Shown here piece after piece: positions 1 through 7,938 of a stretch of 47,844 nt of DNA. Position 1 is the first letter of the stretch, and every line of letters begins with the position of its first letter. The notes under the pieces were generated by a model. That model had not been told where the DNA came from, did not search any database, and saw nothing but the letters and a program-made list of their open reading frames with translations. A program made the translations under genes and the position numbers. This stretch comes from UBA4572 sp049965515 (GTDB lineage Bacteria > Nitrospirota > Leptospirillia > Leptospirillales > Leptospirillaceae), in assembly GCA_049965515.1 (NCBI GenBank), contig JBMFWG010000010.1, positions 1 through 47,844 of the forward strand, given 5' to 3'.

Positions 1-75
1 GCGGTCGATGCGAGCTCCCTGGACCTCCTGTCCAGAATCCGGGGGCAATGCCATGCACTCTTCAGTCCGGCCTGA
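1..75 (+). CDS. 3' end of an unidentified gene (partial)
   Basis: Reading frame 1 is open from the window edge and ends at TGA (73-75), giving a 24-residue C-terminal tail that ends in ALFSPA. Nothing in so short a piece identifies a family. It is followed by a hairpin at 149-167, which fits the end of a transcription unit. It could equally be a chance open stretch, so confidence is low. Confidence 0.3.
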   Translation, partial: AVDASSLDLLSRIRGQCHALFSPA

Positions 76-148
76 CAGAAAAGGGTCCTCGAAACCCCTG
101 GGAGAACGTTCTGGCACAAGGAGCCGGAAGGGTGCGGCGGTCCCGGTT

Positions 149-167
149 TCGGGAGAAACTCTCCCGA
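149..167 (+). terminator. Perfect 8-bp hairpin, possible terminator of the upstream gene
   Basis: TCGGGAGA and TCTCCCGA pair perfectly around a 3-nt AAC loop. No U-run follows on either strand, so this is a stable stem-loop rather than a textbook intrinsic terminator. It lies 74 nt after the stop of the partial gene and well before atpI, so ending the upstream transcript is the simplest role. Confidence 0.3.
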
Positions 168-385
168 TCTCCTTGACAGTCCTCGATTCAGGACTCCAGG
201 ATCCTGGAACATCCTTGACCGGAAGTCCTGTCGGAGTCCGGGACAGTCGTTTCCCCCCTCGGTGAAAGGAGTTCCGGAATGATCTGAGTCGCCGGAAATG
301 GGTCTGGCTTTTAAAAAACTCCTCAAAAAACCGGCCGAGGGGTGTGAAACCAATCCTATATCGGAATTAGGGCAGATACCTAGTC

Positions 386-414
386 TTGAACAAATCCACA
401 AAAAACGCTAAGAT
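386..414 (+). promoter_or_regulatory. Candidate sigma70-type promoter for the atp operon
   Basis: TTGAAC (386-391) and TAAGAT (409-414) are separated by 17 nt. Each box matches four of six consensus bases, and the surrounding sequence is AT-rich compared with the rest of the window. It lies about 105 nt upstream of the first atp gene. This is a pattern match only. Confidence 0.35.
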
Positions 415-519
415 TAAAAAGATATGCATTTGGCAACAGAGGAATGTTGTCTTACGTCGGGGTCTATCGAACGAGTCCCTAGGACTTCCCACGCAACACA
501 CCCCTGAAGGCTCTCCCCC

Positions 520-747
520 ATGGACCAGAAGAATAAAGGGGGCTGGTTCATCGCCCGGATCGGTTTTGAGCTTGTGGCCGTGACCTTTCTTTGCGCCGCA
601 GGGGGCTACTATCTCGATACCCTGCTCAAGATGAAGTTTTTCCCTGCATTGTCGCTGGCTGGTCTCGTTACTGGAGGGGCGACCGGCTTTTGGCTCGTTT
701 ACCAAGAGATGAGCCGCCTGATTGACGGGGGGTCCGGAAAAAAGTAG
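520..747 (+). CDS. atpI: AtpI/AtpZ-like small membrane protein of the ATP synthase operon
   Basis: A 75-residue protein with two hydrophobic segments, about residues 13-30 (ending GGYYLDTLLKM) and 38-58 (rich in G and A). A charged tail follows. This size, topology and position just before atpB fit the AtpI/AtpZ family. Family members are thought to help assemble the c-ring or to move Mg2+/Ca2+ for the synthase. The ATG at 520 has only a weak upstream GAAGG. atpB follows after a 27-nt gap. Confidence 0.75.
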   Translation: MDQKNKGGWFIARIGFELVAVTFLCAAGGYYLDTLLKMKFFPALSLAGLVTGGATGFWLVYQEMSRLIDGGSGKK

Positions 748-774
748 GGCGGGACCCGCGTTTCGGTTTATCGT

Positions 775-1545
775 GTGCCAGAGGCCCACTGGCCCATACT
801 GGAGGAAATGTTGCAAGGCAATCCGCTTGAAGAGTTCTTTCTTCATCCCATTATCAGGCTTCACCTCCTTGGGTTTGACATTACTGTCACTCAGGCCGTC
901 GTCTCGATGTGGCTCTGTGTCGGCATCACCGCCGTCGTCTCCCTGTCTTTTGCCCGGGGGGCCTCCCTCATTCCCGGCCGCCTCCAGTCGGCTGTGGAGA
1001 TGCTCTTTGAGACGATGACGACGATTGTTGACGAAAATGTGGGCGAGGAAAATAGGAAGAAATTTCTTCTGCCGATTTTCACGCTCTTTCTCTTCGTCTT
1101 TCTCAGCAACTTCCTGGGTTTGATTCCGGGGGTCTACACGGTAACCTCCCAGATCATTCTCACCGGTTTTTTGGCCGTGACAGTTTATGTCGTGAGTCTC
1201 CTCATCGGATTCGGTCGCCATGGGATCAAATTCCTTTCAATCCTGGTTCCTGAAGGAGTTCCAGGGTGGATGATGCCTCTGGTCATCCCCATTGAAATCA
1301 TCTCCCAGCTGGCTCGCCCCCTTTCGCTGGCCGTCCGTCTCTTTGCCAATATGACCGCCGGCCATACCATTCTCTTTGTTCTCTTCACCCTGACGACCTC
1401 ATTGGCGATTTATCTCAAGTGGTTACCCTTCTCCATCTCGGTCGTCCTGTACCTTTTGGAAGTCCTGGTGGCTTTTATCCAGGCCTATATCTTCGCCGTT
1501 CTCTCGGCCGTTTATCTCGGCCAGGCGATGAAATTGAACCACTAA
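775..1545 (+). CDS. atpB: ATP synthase Fo subunit a
   Basis: A 256-residue polytopic inner-membrane protein that forms the proton half-channels against the c-ring. The segment SLAVRLFANMTAGH carries the essential stator arginine (R188 from this start), and the last helix contains FIQAYIFAVLSAVYL, typical of subunit a. The start is uncertain. GTG at 775 has no clear ribosome site. An in-frame ATG at 808 follows a GGAGG only 2 nt away, which is unusually close. Either start leaves the conserved body complete. Confidence 0.92.
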   Translation: MPEAHWPILEEMLQGNPLEEFFLHPIIRLHLLGFDITVTQAVVSMWLCVGITAVVSLSFARGASLIPGRLQSAVEMLFETMTTIVDENVGEENRKKFLLPIFTLFLFVFLSNFLGLIPGVYTVTSQIILTGFLAVTVYVVSLLIGFGRHGIKFLSILVPEGVPGWMMPLVIPIEIISQLARPLSLAVRLFANMTAGHTILFVLFTLTTSLAIYLKWLPFSISVVLYLLEVLVAFIQAYIFAVLSAVYLGQAMKLNH

Positions 1546-1569
1546 CGATCCTTCAGGAGGAAATTTTTC

Positions 1570-1800
1570 ATGGATGTGCATGCAGCAGCGTTGATCGGTA
1601 TGGGTGCGGCCGCTATCGGTGTCGCCGGGTCGGGAGCCGGAATCGGCTACATCTTCGGGAAGATGATCGAGGCTGTGGCAAGACAGCCGGAGATCGAAGG
1701 CCGGGTTTCGAAGTATATGTGGCTCGGATTCGCCCTTTCTGAAGCCGTGGCTCTCTATGCCCTCGTGATTGCCTTTATCATCATGGGTCTCAGAAAGTAG
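1570..1800 (+). CDS. atpE: ATP synthase Fo subunit c
   Basis: A 76-residue hairpin of two helices joined by the polar loop ARQPE, which contacts F1. A glycine-rich first helix (GSGAGIG) lies opposite the ion-carrying carboxylate E58 in LSEAVALYALV. At the site where Na+-type c subunits have Gln, this protein has Ile25, and E58 is followed by Ala rather than Ser/Thr. Both point to proton coupling. A strong ribosome site (CAGGAGGAAA) precedes the ATG. Confidence 0.95.
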   Translation: MDVHAAALIGMGAAAIGVAGSGAGIGYIFGKMIEAVARQPEIEGRVSKYMWLGFALSEAVALYALVIAFIIMGLRK

Positions 1801-1893
1801 CCAACTTCCGGGTCCGAATAGAATGTTTCAAGCCGGCAGGACCTCAGGATGTCCTTCGGCGGATCCCCATCGCGGAATATAAAGGAATGGGCC

Positions 1894-2400
1894 ATGCCTC
1901 AGTTTGATAGCCAGTTTTTCCCGTCGACCCTCTTCTGGTCGCTGGTCTCCTTTGCGCTGATGCTCTTTATCGTCGGGAAGTATCTTTACCCTTCCCTGAT
2001 CCGAATTCTCGATGAGCGTCGGACCAAGGTGTCTTCGGATATGGAGTCTGCGCGCAAGAGTCGTGAAGAGGCTGAAAAGCTTCTGGCCGAGCAGCGAGAG
2101 CTTCTTGAAAAAGCCCGAGCTCAGGCAGAAAACATGATTCGGCAGGCTGAAGAGATGGCCCGGACGCTTCGAGAAGAGCGGGAGAAAGAGATTGCTCAGT
2201 CGGTCAAGGCCGAGCTCGACAAGGCCGCTGCACAGATTGCCTCGGACCGGGAGAAGATGAAATCGGAGCTTCGCACCGAAACGGTCTCTCTCGTGGTGAG
2301 AAGTCTCGAGACGATCCTCGAGGAAACTCTCTCCGACACACAGAAAGTTGTTTATATCAACAAGGCCATGAAGGCCATCGATGAACGGAAGGCCGGCTGA
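1894..2400 (+). CDS. atpF: ATP synthase Fo subunit b
   Basis: A 168-residue peripheral-stalk subunit. One N-terminal membrane helix (about residues 11-30, starting STLFWSLVSF) is followed by a long charged helix with heptad-like spacing, typical of the b dimer. I chose the ATG at 1894 because AAAGGA sits about 8 nt upstream. A start 45 nt earlier in the same frame would add a non-hydrophobic leader unlike the family. Only one b-type gene is present, so the stalk is probably a homodimer. The stop overlaps the atpH start by one base. Confidence 0.9.
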   Translation: MPQFDSQFFPSTLFWSLVSFALMLFIVGKYLYPSLIRILDERRTKVSSDMESARKSREEAEKLLAEQRELLEKARAQAENMIRQAEEMARTLREEREKEIAQSVKAELDKAAAQIASDREKMKSELRTETVSLVVRSLETILEETLSDTQKVVYINKAMKAIDERKAG

Positions 2401-3002
2401 TGGCATTCACCGTCGATCCCCGTTTTATGGACCGGTGGGTCCAGACGATCTCGGACGCGATCGGAAATGACGAAGGTCGCCTCGAAGGCTGGCTCGCATT
2501 GATCAATCTGGGGGAGTCGCTCAAGCACATTCGTCCGTTGAGGAGCTTTTCCCTCGACGGGAAGGTCTCTCTTGAGGAAAAGGTTGATTTTCTTCGGGGT
2601 TTCTTTTCTCAGACCTTGGGAAGCCTTCTTCCTGAAAGTCCGGAATTACTGATCGTCCCTCTCCTTGAAGGAAATCTTTGGGAAGCCCTGGCCCCTCTCA
2701 AGGATCGGGTTGAAAAATCCTTTGATATCAGGACGGGTCAGGTCAGGGTGGAAATTCTATCGGCGGCGGAATTGTCTGTTGAGGATCGAAAGAAGGTTCT
2801 TGAGACTCTCTCCCGATTTGTTAACGGTGCAGAGTTCCGTCAGGGAGACGATAGGAAGGGAAATCTTACGGTTCGGCCCACCTGGACGGTTCGTCCGAGT
2901 CTGTTGGCAGGACTGATGATAAGAATAGGGTCCCGGGTTTGGGATGCGAGCCTCTCCACCCGAATTCACGAACTCGAAAGACAGCTTCTCAAATCGGCCT
3001 GA
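2400..3002 (+). CDS. atpH: ATP synthase F1 subunit delta
   Basis: A 200-residue OSCP/delta-family protein that ties the b stalk to the alpha3beta3 head. The N-terminal half is predicted helical. The C-terminal signature LLAGLMIRIGSRVWDASLS is the classic delta motif, in which the region GxxIRxGxxxxDxSL is conserved. Length is slightly above the usual 175-180 residues. The start ATG shares one base with the atpF stop (TGATG), so translation is probably coupled. Confidence 0.88.
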   Translation: MAFTVDPRFMDRWVQTISDAIGNDEGRLEGWLALINLGESLKHIRPLRSFSLDGKVSLEEKVDFLRGFFSQTLGSLLPESPELLIVPLLEGNLWEALAPLKDRVEKSFDIRTGQVRVEILSAAELSVEDRKKVLETLSRFVNGAEFRQGDDRKGNLTVRPTWTVRPSLLAGLMIRIGSRVWDASLSTRIHELERQLLKSA

Positions 3003-3086
3003 CGAGTCCGGAGACTTCGATCGGCCGTATCTGTTACCGAAGTAGGCCCGCCGGGTCGGGCGTCATTCATATCATACGAGGGTGCC

Positions 3087-4589
3087 TTGAAAAGTTCAGA
3101 GATCACTGAAAACTTGATGAAAAACCTGGGGAACTTCAAGGGAGGAATCGAGACTTCGAATCGCGGGACGATTCTCTCGTCCGGAGACGGGATTCTCCGT
3201 ATTTCCGGTCTGGATAAGGCCATGTCGGGCGAGATGCTTGAGCTCGTTAAAGGAGGAACAGCCTTGGTGCTGAACCTCGAAGAAAATGAAATCGGAGCCG
3301 TGATTCTTGAAGGCGGAGAGAATGCTGTGGTGGGGGATGAGGTCCGGACCACAGGCAAGATCATGGAGGTTCCTGTCGGCCCTGGACTTGTCGGCCGTGT
3401 GGTGAACCCCATGGGAGAACCCCTGGACGGAAAGGGCCCGATCAAGGCCGAGCTTCATTCTCCTATCGAAAAAATTGCCCCGGGTGTGTCGACAAGGAAG
3501 TCTGTTTCTGTGCCTCTGCAGACCGGAGTCAAGGCCATCGATGCCATGATTCCCATTGGCCGTGGCCAGCGTGAGCTTATTATTGGCGACCGCCAGACGG
3601 GAAAGACCACAATCGCCCTCGATACCATCATTAACCAGAAGGGCAACAACGTCGTTTGCATCTATGTGGCAATCGGCCAAAAAGCCTCCAGCGTGGTCAA
3701 TGTCATCCGGACGCTCGAAAAGCATGGAGCGATGGAATATACCATCGTCGTTTCTGCCTCAGCCGCCGAGTCAGCGGCACTTCAATACATTGCCCCCTAT
3801 TCGGGATGTGCCATGGGCGAGTATTTCCGGGATCGCGGAATGGATGCCCTGATCGTTTATGATGACCTGACCAAACATGCCTGGGCCTACCGGCAAATGT
3901 CCCTTCTTCTGCGGCGTCCTCCGGGCCGCGAAGCCTATCCTGGAGATGTCTTCTATCTCCATTCCCGGCTTCTTGAGCGGGCAGCCCGGCTAAACGAGAA
4001 AAGCGGCGGGGGATCCCTGACGGCTCTCCCCATCATCGAAACCCAGGCGGGAGACGTTTCGGCCTTTGTTCCGACCAATGTCATCTCCATCACCGACGGG
4101 CAGATCTACCTTGAAACCGATCTTTTCTATTCCGGGATCCGGCCAGCGATCAACCCGGGAATCTCGGTTTCCCGTGTCGGCGGTGCAGCCCAGATCAAGG
4201 CTATGAAGCAGGTGGCCGGAAAGATGCGTCTTGAAATGGCCCAGTTCCGGGAGTTGGCAGCCTTCGCCCAATTTGCCTCCGATCTCGATAAGACCACCCG
4301 CGATCAGATCGAGAGAGGTCTTCGCCTGACGGAGATTCTGAAGCAGTCCCATTACTCTCCCCTTCCTGTGGAAAAGCAGATCGCTATCATTTTCGCAGTG
4401 ACGAACGGATTTATCGATAAGGTAGCTCCCTCCCGCGTTGGGGCCTTTGAAAAAGAATTCCATCTCTTCCTCGACAGTCGTCATGCCTCCCTTCTTCAGA
4501 CAATCCGGGAGGAGAAAGCTCTCTCCGATACAACGGTAGCGAATCTTAAGGCGGCTCTGACAGAATTCACTGCCTCATTTAACGGATAG
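3087..4589 (+). CDS. atpA: ATP synthase F1 subunit alpha
   Basis: A 500-residue regulatory nucleotide-binding subunit. The Walker A motif GDRQTGKT lies at residues 167-174, and GISVSRVGGAAQ carries the arginine that reaches the beta catalytic site. I prefer the TTG start at 3087, since a GAGGG lies 4 nt upstream and residues SSEITENLMKNL align with the usual alpha N-terminus. The ATG at 3117 would delete it. The 84-nt gap after atpH contains a small GC-rich hairpin (3046-3061). Stop and atpG start are 4 nt apart. Confidence 0.95.
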   Translation: MKSSEITENLMKNLGNFKGGIETSNRGTILSSGDGILRISGLDKAMSGEMLELVKGGTALVLNLEENEIGAVILEGGENAVVGDEVRTTGKIMEVPVGPGLVGRVVNPMGEPLDGKGPIKAELHSPIEKIAPGVSTRKSVSVPLQTGVKAIDAMIPIGRGQRELIIGDRQTGKTTIALDTIINQKGNNVVCIYVAIGQKASSVVNVIRTLEKHGAMEYTIVVSASAAESAALQYIAPYSGCAMGEYFRDRGMDALIVYDDLTKHAWAYRQMSLLLRRPPGREAYPGDVFYLHSRLLERAARLNEKSGGGSLTALPIIETQAGDVSAFVPTNVISITDGQIYLETDLFYSGIRPAINPGISVSRVGGAAQIKAMKQVAGKMRLEMAQFRELAAFAQFASDLDKTTRDQIERGLRLTEILKQSHYSPLPVEKQIAIIFAVTNGFIDKVAPSRVGAFEKEFHLFLDSRHASLLQTIREEKALSDTTVANLKAALTEFTASFNG

Positions 4590-4593
4590 GATT

Positions 4594-5472
4594 ATGCCCT
4601 CACTTCGATCGATCCGCGGCCGAATCAAATCGGTCAAGAATACGCGTCAGATTACCAAGGCCATGGAAATGGTGGCTTCGGCCAAGATGCGCAAAGCTCA
4701 GACCCGGGTTAGGGACACACGCCCGTACGCCGAGAAGATCAAGGAACTGATGATCCGTCTCTCTGCGATAGAATCTCATCGGCCGAATCCTTTTTTCCAG
4801 GTTCGAAAGGTGAATACGGTCGGGATTATCCTGGTTTCAACCGACCGCGGTCTATGCGGGCCGATCAATGCAAACGTCTTCAAGATGGTCAACCGTTTTA
4901 TGGCGGATCGTCCGGGGGTCAAGTTTGAGTTTGTGGTGATCGGCAAGAAGGGCCAGGACTTTGTTCGTCGGGCCGGTCTCAAGGCAGTCGGGTCGATTTC
5001 CGGAGTCAAGGATCGCGGCCAGATCGAAGAGATCCTTCCCGCAACCCAGGTCGCGATTGAGGAGTTTTCGGAAGGACGATGGGACGAAGCCTGGATTTTC
5101 TATACGGAGTTTGTGTCGACGCTTTCCCAGAAACCACGTTCGGAAAGACTGCTTCCGATCCTTCCTGAAAAGTCGGAGGATGGCGGAAAAAAACCCTCTC
5201 CCTTCCTGGGAGAGTACCTCTACGAGCCGGATACGGTCGATATTCTTGAGGTGTTGATACCGCGATATTTCGAGACTCTTGTCTTCCAGCGGGTCATGGA
5301 GAATTTCGCCAGTGAGTACAGTGCCCGCATGATGGCGATGAGAAATGCCACCTCCAATGCCAAGGAAGTGATCTACCAGATGACTCTTATCTACAACAAA
5401 CTGCGCCAGGCGGCGATTACACGTGAAATTTCTGAAATCGCTTCAGGTGCCGATGCGGTTCAGCAAGGATAG
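4594..5472 (+). CDS. atpG: ATP synthase F1 subunit gamma
   Basis: A 292-residue rotor shaft. The N-terminus (SIRGRIKSVKNTRQITKAM) and the C-terminal helix (MRNATSNAKEVI) are the two conserved gamma signatures and form the antiparallel coiled coil inside the alpha3beta3 ring. The middle contains the STDRGLCGPIN motif. No long inserted regulatory loop of the chloroplast type is present. It is followed by a 75-nt gap with a stable hairpin before atpD. Confidence 0.94.
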   Translation: MPSLRSIRGRIKSVKNTRQITKAMEMVASAKMRKAQTRVRDTRPYAEKIKELMIRLSAIESHRPNPFFQVRKVNTVGIILVSTDRGLCGPINANVFKMVNRFMADRPGVKFEFVVIGKKGQDFVRRAGLKAVGSISGVKDRGQIEEILPATQVAIEEFSEGRWDEAWIFYTEFVSTLSQKPRSERLLPILPEKSEDGGKKPSPFLGEYLYEPDTVDILEVLIPRYFETLVFQRVMENFASEYSARMMAMRNATSNAKEVIYQMTLIYNKLRQAAITREISEIASGADAVQQG

Positions 5473-5491
5473 GGAAGACGCCCCACTCACA

Positions 5492-5514
5492 GTCTGGTCC
5501 CTGAAGGGACAGAC
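5492..5514 (+). promoter_or_regulatory. Intercistronic stem-loop between atpG and atpD
   Basis: GTCT and GTCCC on the left pair with GGGAC and AGAC on the right around a TGAA loop, with one unpaired G. There is no U-run, so it is unlikely to stop transcription fully. Structures like this can be mRNA processing or stability elements. That role is inference here. Confidence 0.4.
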
Positions 5515-5547
5515 CTTGGAATAAGGTAAAAAGAGGAGCCTTTGAGA

Positions 5548-6936
5548 ATGCAGACGGGTGAAATTGTTCAGGTGATAGGTCCGGTAGTCGATGTTCGCTT
5601 CGAGGGCGAGCTCCCGGGAACGTATGTGGCTCTTGTGGTCGAGGGATCAGGGCTCATCCTTGAGACACAGCAGCAACTCGGGGAGAGCACGGTCAGGACG
5701 ATCGCCATGGGATCGACTGACGGACTGGTTCGCGGGACCAAGGTCACCAGCACTGGTAAGCCCATCATGGTTCCCGTCGGCCAGAAGGTTCTGGGCCGGA
5801 TGATGGATGTCCTTGGGGCTCCGATTGATGATGCCGGACCGATTTCCACGGAACACATGCGCCCCATTCATGTCGACCCGCCGGCCTTTGACGAGCTGGC
5901 GTCTGCGACCGAGGTCTTTGAAACAGGCATCAAGGTCGTCGACCTCATTGCACCCTTCGCCAAAGGGGGAAAGACCGGTCTCTTCGGCGGCGCCGGTGTG
6001 GGCAAAACCGTTATCATCATGGAGCTTATCCGCAATATCGCCATGGAGCACGGAGGATTCTCGGTCTTTGCTGGTGTCGGAGAAAGAACCCGTGAAGGAA
6101 ATGATCTCTGGAACGAAATGAACGAGTCCAAGGTCATCGACAAGACGAGCCTCGTCTACGGACAGATGAATGAGCCACCGGGCGTCCGTCTTCGTGTGGC
6201 ACTCACAGGTCTTGCCCAGGCCGAATTTTTCCGGGACGAAGAAAACCGCGATGTGCTTTTCTTCGTCGACAATATCTTCCGCTTTACCCTCGCTGGAGCC
6301 GAGGTGTCGGCGCTTCTTGGCCGTATGCCCTCTGCCGTGGGGTACCAGCCGACGCTGGCCGTTGAGATGGGTCAGCTTCAGGAACGGATCACCTCGACGA
6401 AGAAAGGCTCTATCACCTCCGTGCAGGCCGTCTATGTTCCTGCGGACGACCTTACCGATCCGGCCCCGGCAACGACCTTCACCCACCTCGACGCCACGGT
6501 AGTTCTCTCCCGTCAGATCGCAGAGCTTGGAATTTACCCGGCGGTTGATCCTCTCGACTCCACCTCCCGGATCCTCGATCCCATGATCATCGGTGAGGAG
6601 CACTACAATGTCGCCCGCGCGGTCCAGAAGACCCTCCAGAAATACAAGGATCTTCAGGACATCATTGCTATCCTTGGCATGGATGAGCTCTCCGAGGACG
6701 ACAAGCAGATCGTGGCCCGTGCGAGAAAGATCCAGCGTTTTCTTTCCCAGCCCTTTTTTGTGGCCGAGGTCTTTACCGGCTCCCCTGGAAAGTTTGTCTC
6801 CCGGGAAGACACCGTGAAAGGCTTCAAGGGAATTGTCGAGGGCAAGTACGATCATCTTCCCGAGCAGGCTTTCTACATGGTGGGAACCATCGAAGAGGCG
6901 GTAGAAAAAGCCGAGAAGCTCAAAGGAAAGGCCTAG
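5548..6936 (+). CDS. atpD: ATP synthase F1 subunit beta (catalytic)
   Basis: A 462-residue catalytic subunit. The Walker A motif GGAGVGKT lies at residues 147-154. GERTREGNDLW and the ALLGRMPSAVGYQPTL signature are present. The ATG at 5548 starts the typical TGEIVQVIGPVVDV strand and lies 10 nt after AGGAG. A TTG two codons upstream is a less likely alternative. The full length and intact motifs indicate a working subunit. Three nucleotides separate it from atpC. Confidence 0.97.
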   Translation: MQTGEIVQVIGPVVDVRFEGELPGTYVALVVEGSGLILETQQQLGESTVRTIAMGSTDGLVRGTKVTSTGKPIMVPVGQKVLGRMMDVLGAPIDDAGPISTEHMRPIHVDPPAFDELASATEVFETGIKVVDLIAPFAKGGKTGLFGGAGVGKTVIIMELIRNIAMEHGGFSVFAGVGERTREGNDLWNEMNESKVIDKTSLVYGQMNEPPGVRLRVALTGLAQAEFFRDEENRDVLFFVDNIFRFTLAGAEVSALLGRMPSAVGYQPTLAVEMGQLQERITSTKKGSITSVQAVYVPADDLTDPAPATTFTHLDATVVLSRQIAELGIYPAVDPLDSTSRILDPMIIGEEHYNVARAVQKTLQKYKDLQDIIAILGMDELSEDDKQIVARARKIQRFLSQPFFVAEVFTGSPGKFVSREDTVKGFKGIVEGKYDHLPEQAFYMVGTIEEAVEKAEKLKGKA

Positions 6937-6939
6937 ACA

Positions 6940-7374
6940 ATGTCGTTCATGCTTTCGTTGCTGACACAGGAACGGGTTCTCGTCACAGAAGAAGTGGACT
7001 TCGTCAAGGCGAAGGGTGTGGACGGAGAGTTTGGTGTGCTGACCGGACATACTCCCTTTATTACCCTCCTCGATCCGGGAGAGCTCGTTGTTCGCAAGGG
7101 AGAGACCCTTTACTCCTATTATGTCAGCGGCGGAGTCGCTGAAGTCCTTCCAAAATCGATGATCGTTCTGGCCAATACCGTGGAACGGGCTGAAGAGATT
7201 GATATGCAATTGGCCCAGACGGCAAGAAAGAATGCCGAAGAGGCCCTGTCTAAGCCCATCTCGGAAATTGAACGGCGGACTTACCTTCTCGAACTCAAGC
7301 GGGAAAATGTCCGTCTTTCGATTGCCTCGCGAAGACATTCGACCCGTCATCCCGGACAGATTTCCGAAGAATAG
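6940..7374 (+). CDS. atpC: ATP synthase F1 subunit epsilon
   Basis: A 144-residue protein. The N-terminal beta-sandwich (about 1-88) contains GEFGVLTGHTPFITLL and YVSGGVAEVLP, both typical of epsilon. A C-terminal helical hairpin of about 50 residues follows, the part that inhibits ATP hydrolysis in other bacteria. The final dozen residues are unusually basic and His/Arg-rich. It closes the operon. Confidence 0.92.
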   Translation: MSFMLSLLTQERVLVTEEVDFVKAKGVDGEFGVLTGHTPFITLLDPGELVVRKGETLYSYYVSGGVAEVLPKSMIVLANTVERAEEIDMQLAQTARKNAEEALSKPISEIERRTYLLELKRENVRLSIASRRHSTRHPGQISEE

Positions 7375-7710
7375 CCGCCCCCTCAGATTGACTGCGGGTT
7401 CTCTTTCTTTCCGGCAAAGCTCCGTCGTAATCGGGGTCACCATTCTGGCCTCTCTTGTTGGCGGTAAAAACTCCGTTGAGACCCCTTCTTCCGCTTCTTT
7501 GAAGAGAGCCGGATCGTCTGCCACAATCCCCCTTAGCTCTGCCAGGTTTCAGACCGAGGCTTTCTGCCGACTCCGGAAAAAGCACCGCCTTTATAGCGCG
7601 GAGCCGTAACGCTTTCTTTTCGTCCATTTCTAGGAACCCTTGTGCCATCATGTCATTTTATCTTTCGGTTCCGTTCTGCTAAGATGGAAGGTATCGGAAG
7701 GGGTGACAGA
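7375..7710 (-). other. 336-bp gap with a possible frameshifted minus-strand remnant
   Basis: No intact gene is seen. On the minus strand, an ATG at 7617 opens a frame starting MDEKKALRLRAIKAVLFPES. Shifting by one base near 7550 would continue it into another open frame containing ELRGIVADDPALFKEAEEG. The joined product looks protein-like, but it has no natural stop before running antisense to atpC and no good ribosome site. It could be a decayed gene or chance. Confidence 0.15.
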
Positions 7711-7917
7711 ATGATCTATGACTGGATCTTTCTCTTGGTCGGGGGGTTCGGCGCTCTCTATTCCATTCGCCTGCTTCTCCGCCATGAACGGCGCGAAAAA
7801 TGGGCAACTTATCTTTTTTCTTCCCTCCTCCTTTTTCTTTGGGGACTTTTTTCCCTGTCCCCTGCCCGAACCGGGATCCTGAAGGCCCTGAACAGGACCT
7901 TTCTGGGAAGCTCCTGA
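7711..7917 (+). CDS. Small two-helix membrane protein upstream of glgC
   Basis: A 68-residue protein with two hydrophobic stretches, about residues 5-23 and 32-50, separated by a basic loop (RHERREK). This predicts a helical hairpin with positive charges probably inside the cell. The ATG follows GGAAGGGG at a workable distance. It ends 21 nt before glgC, so the two are likely cotranscribed. I do not recognise the family. A small open frame without function cannot be excluded. Confidence 0.55.
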   Translation: MIYDWIFLLVGGFGALYSIRLLLRHERREKWATYLFSSLLLFLWGLFSLSPARTGILKALNRTFLGSS

Positions 7918-7938
7918 CACAATCTCAAGGAGGTGCCA

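Larger units (their letters stand above)
76..519. other. Intergenic region upstream of the atp operon
   Basis: About 440 bases without a convincing gene. It holds a hairpin (149-167), a 14-bp perfect palindrome TCCAGGATCCTGGA (195-208), a promoter-like pair (386-414) and a small open frame at 298-411 (37 codons, lysine-rich, ATG start, weak ribosome site). That frame overlaps the promoter-like element and matches nothing I recognise, so it is not called as a gene. Confidence 0.5.

Noticed and set aside
298..411. A 37-codon lysine-rich frame upstream of atpI
   Set aside because: The ribosome site is weak, the frame overlaps a promoter-like element and no family is recognised.
5647..7524. A 625-codon open frame on the minus strand across atpD and atpC
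   Set aside because: It is antisense to two complete, strongly conserved ATP synthase genes and shows no domain. Long antisense frames are expected from the codon bias here.
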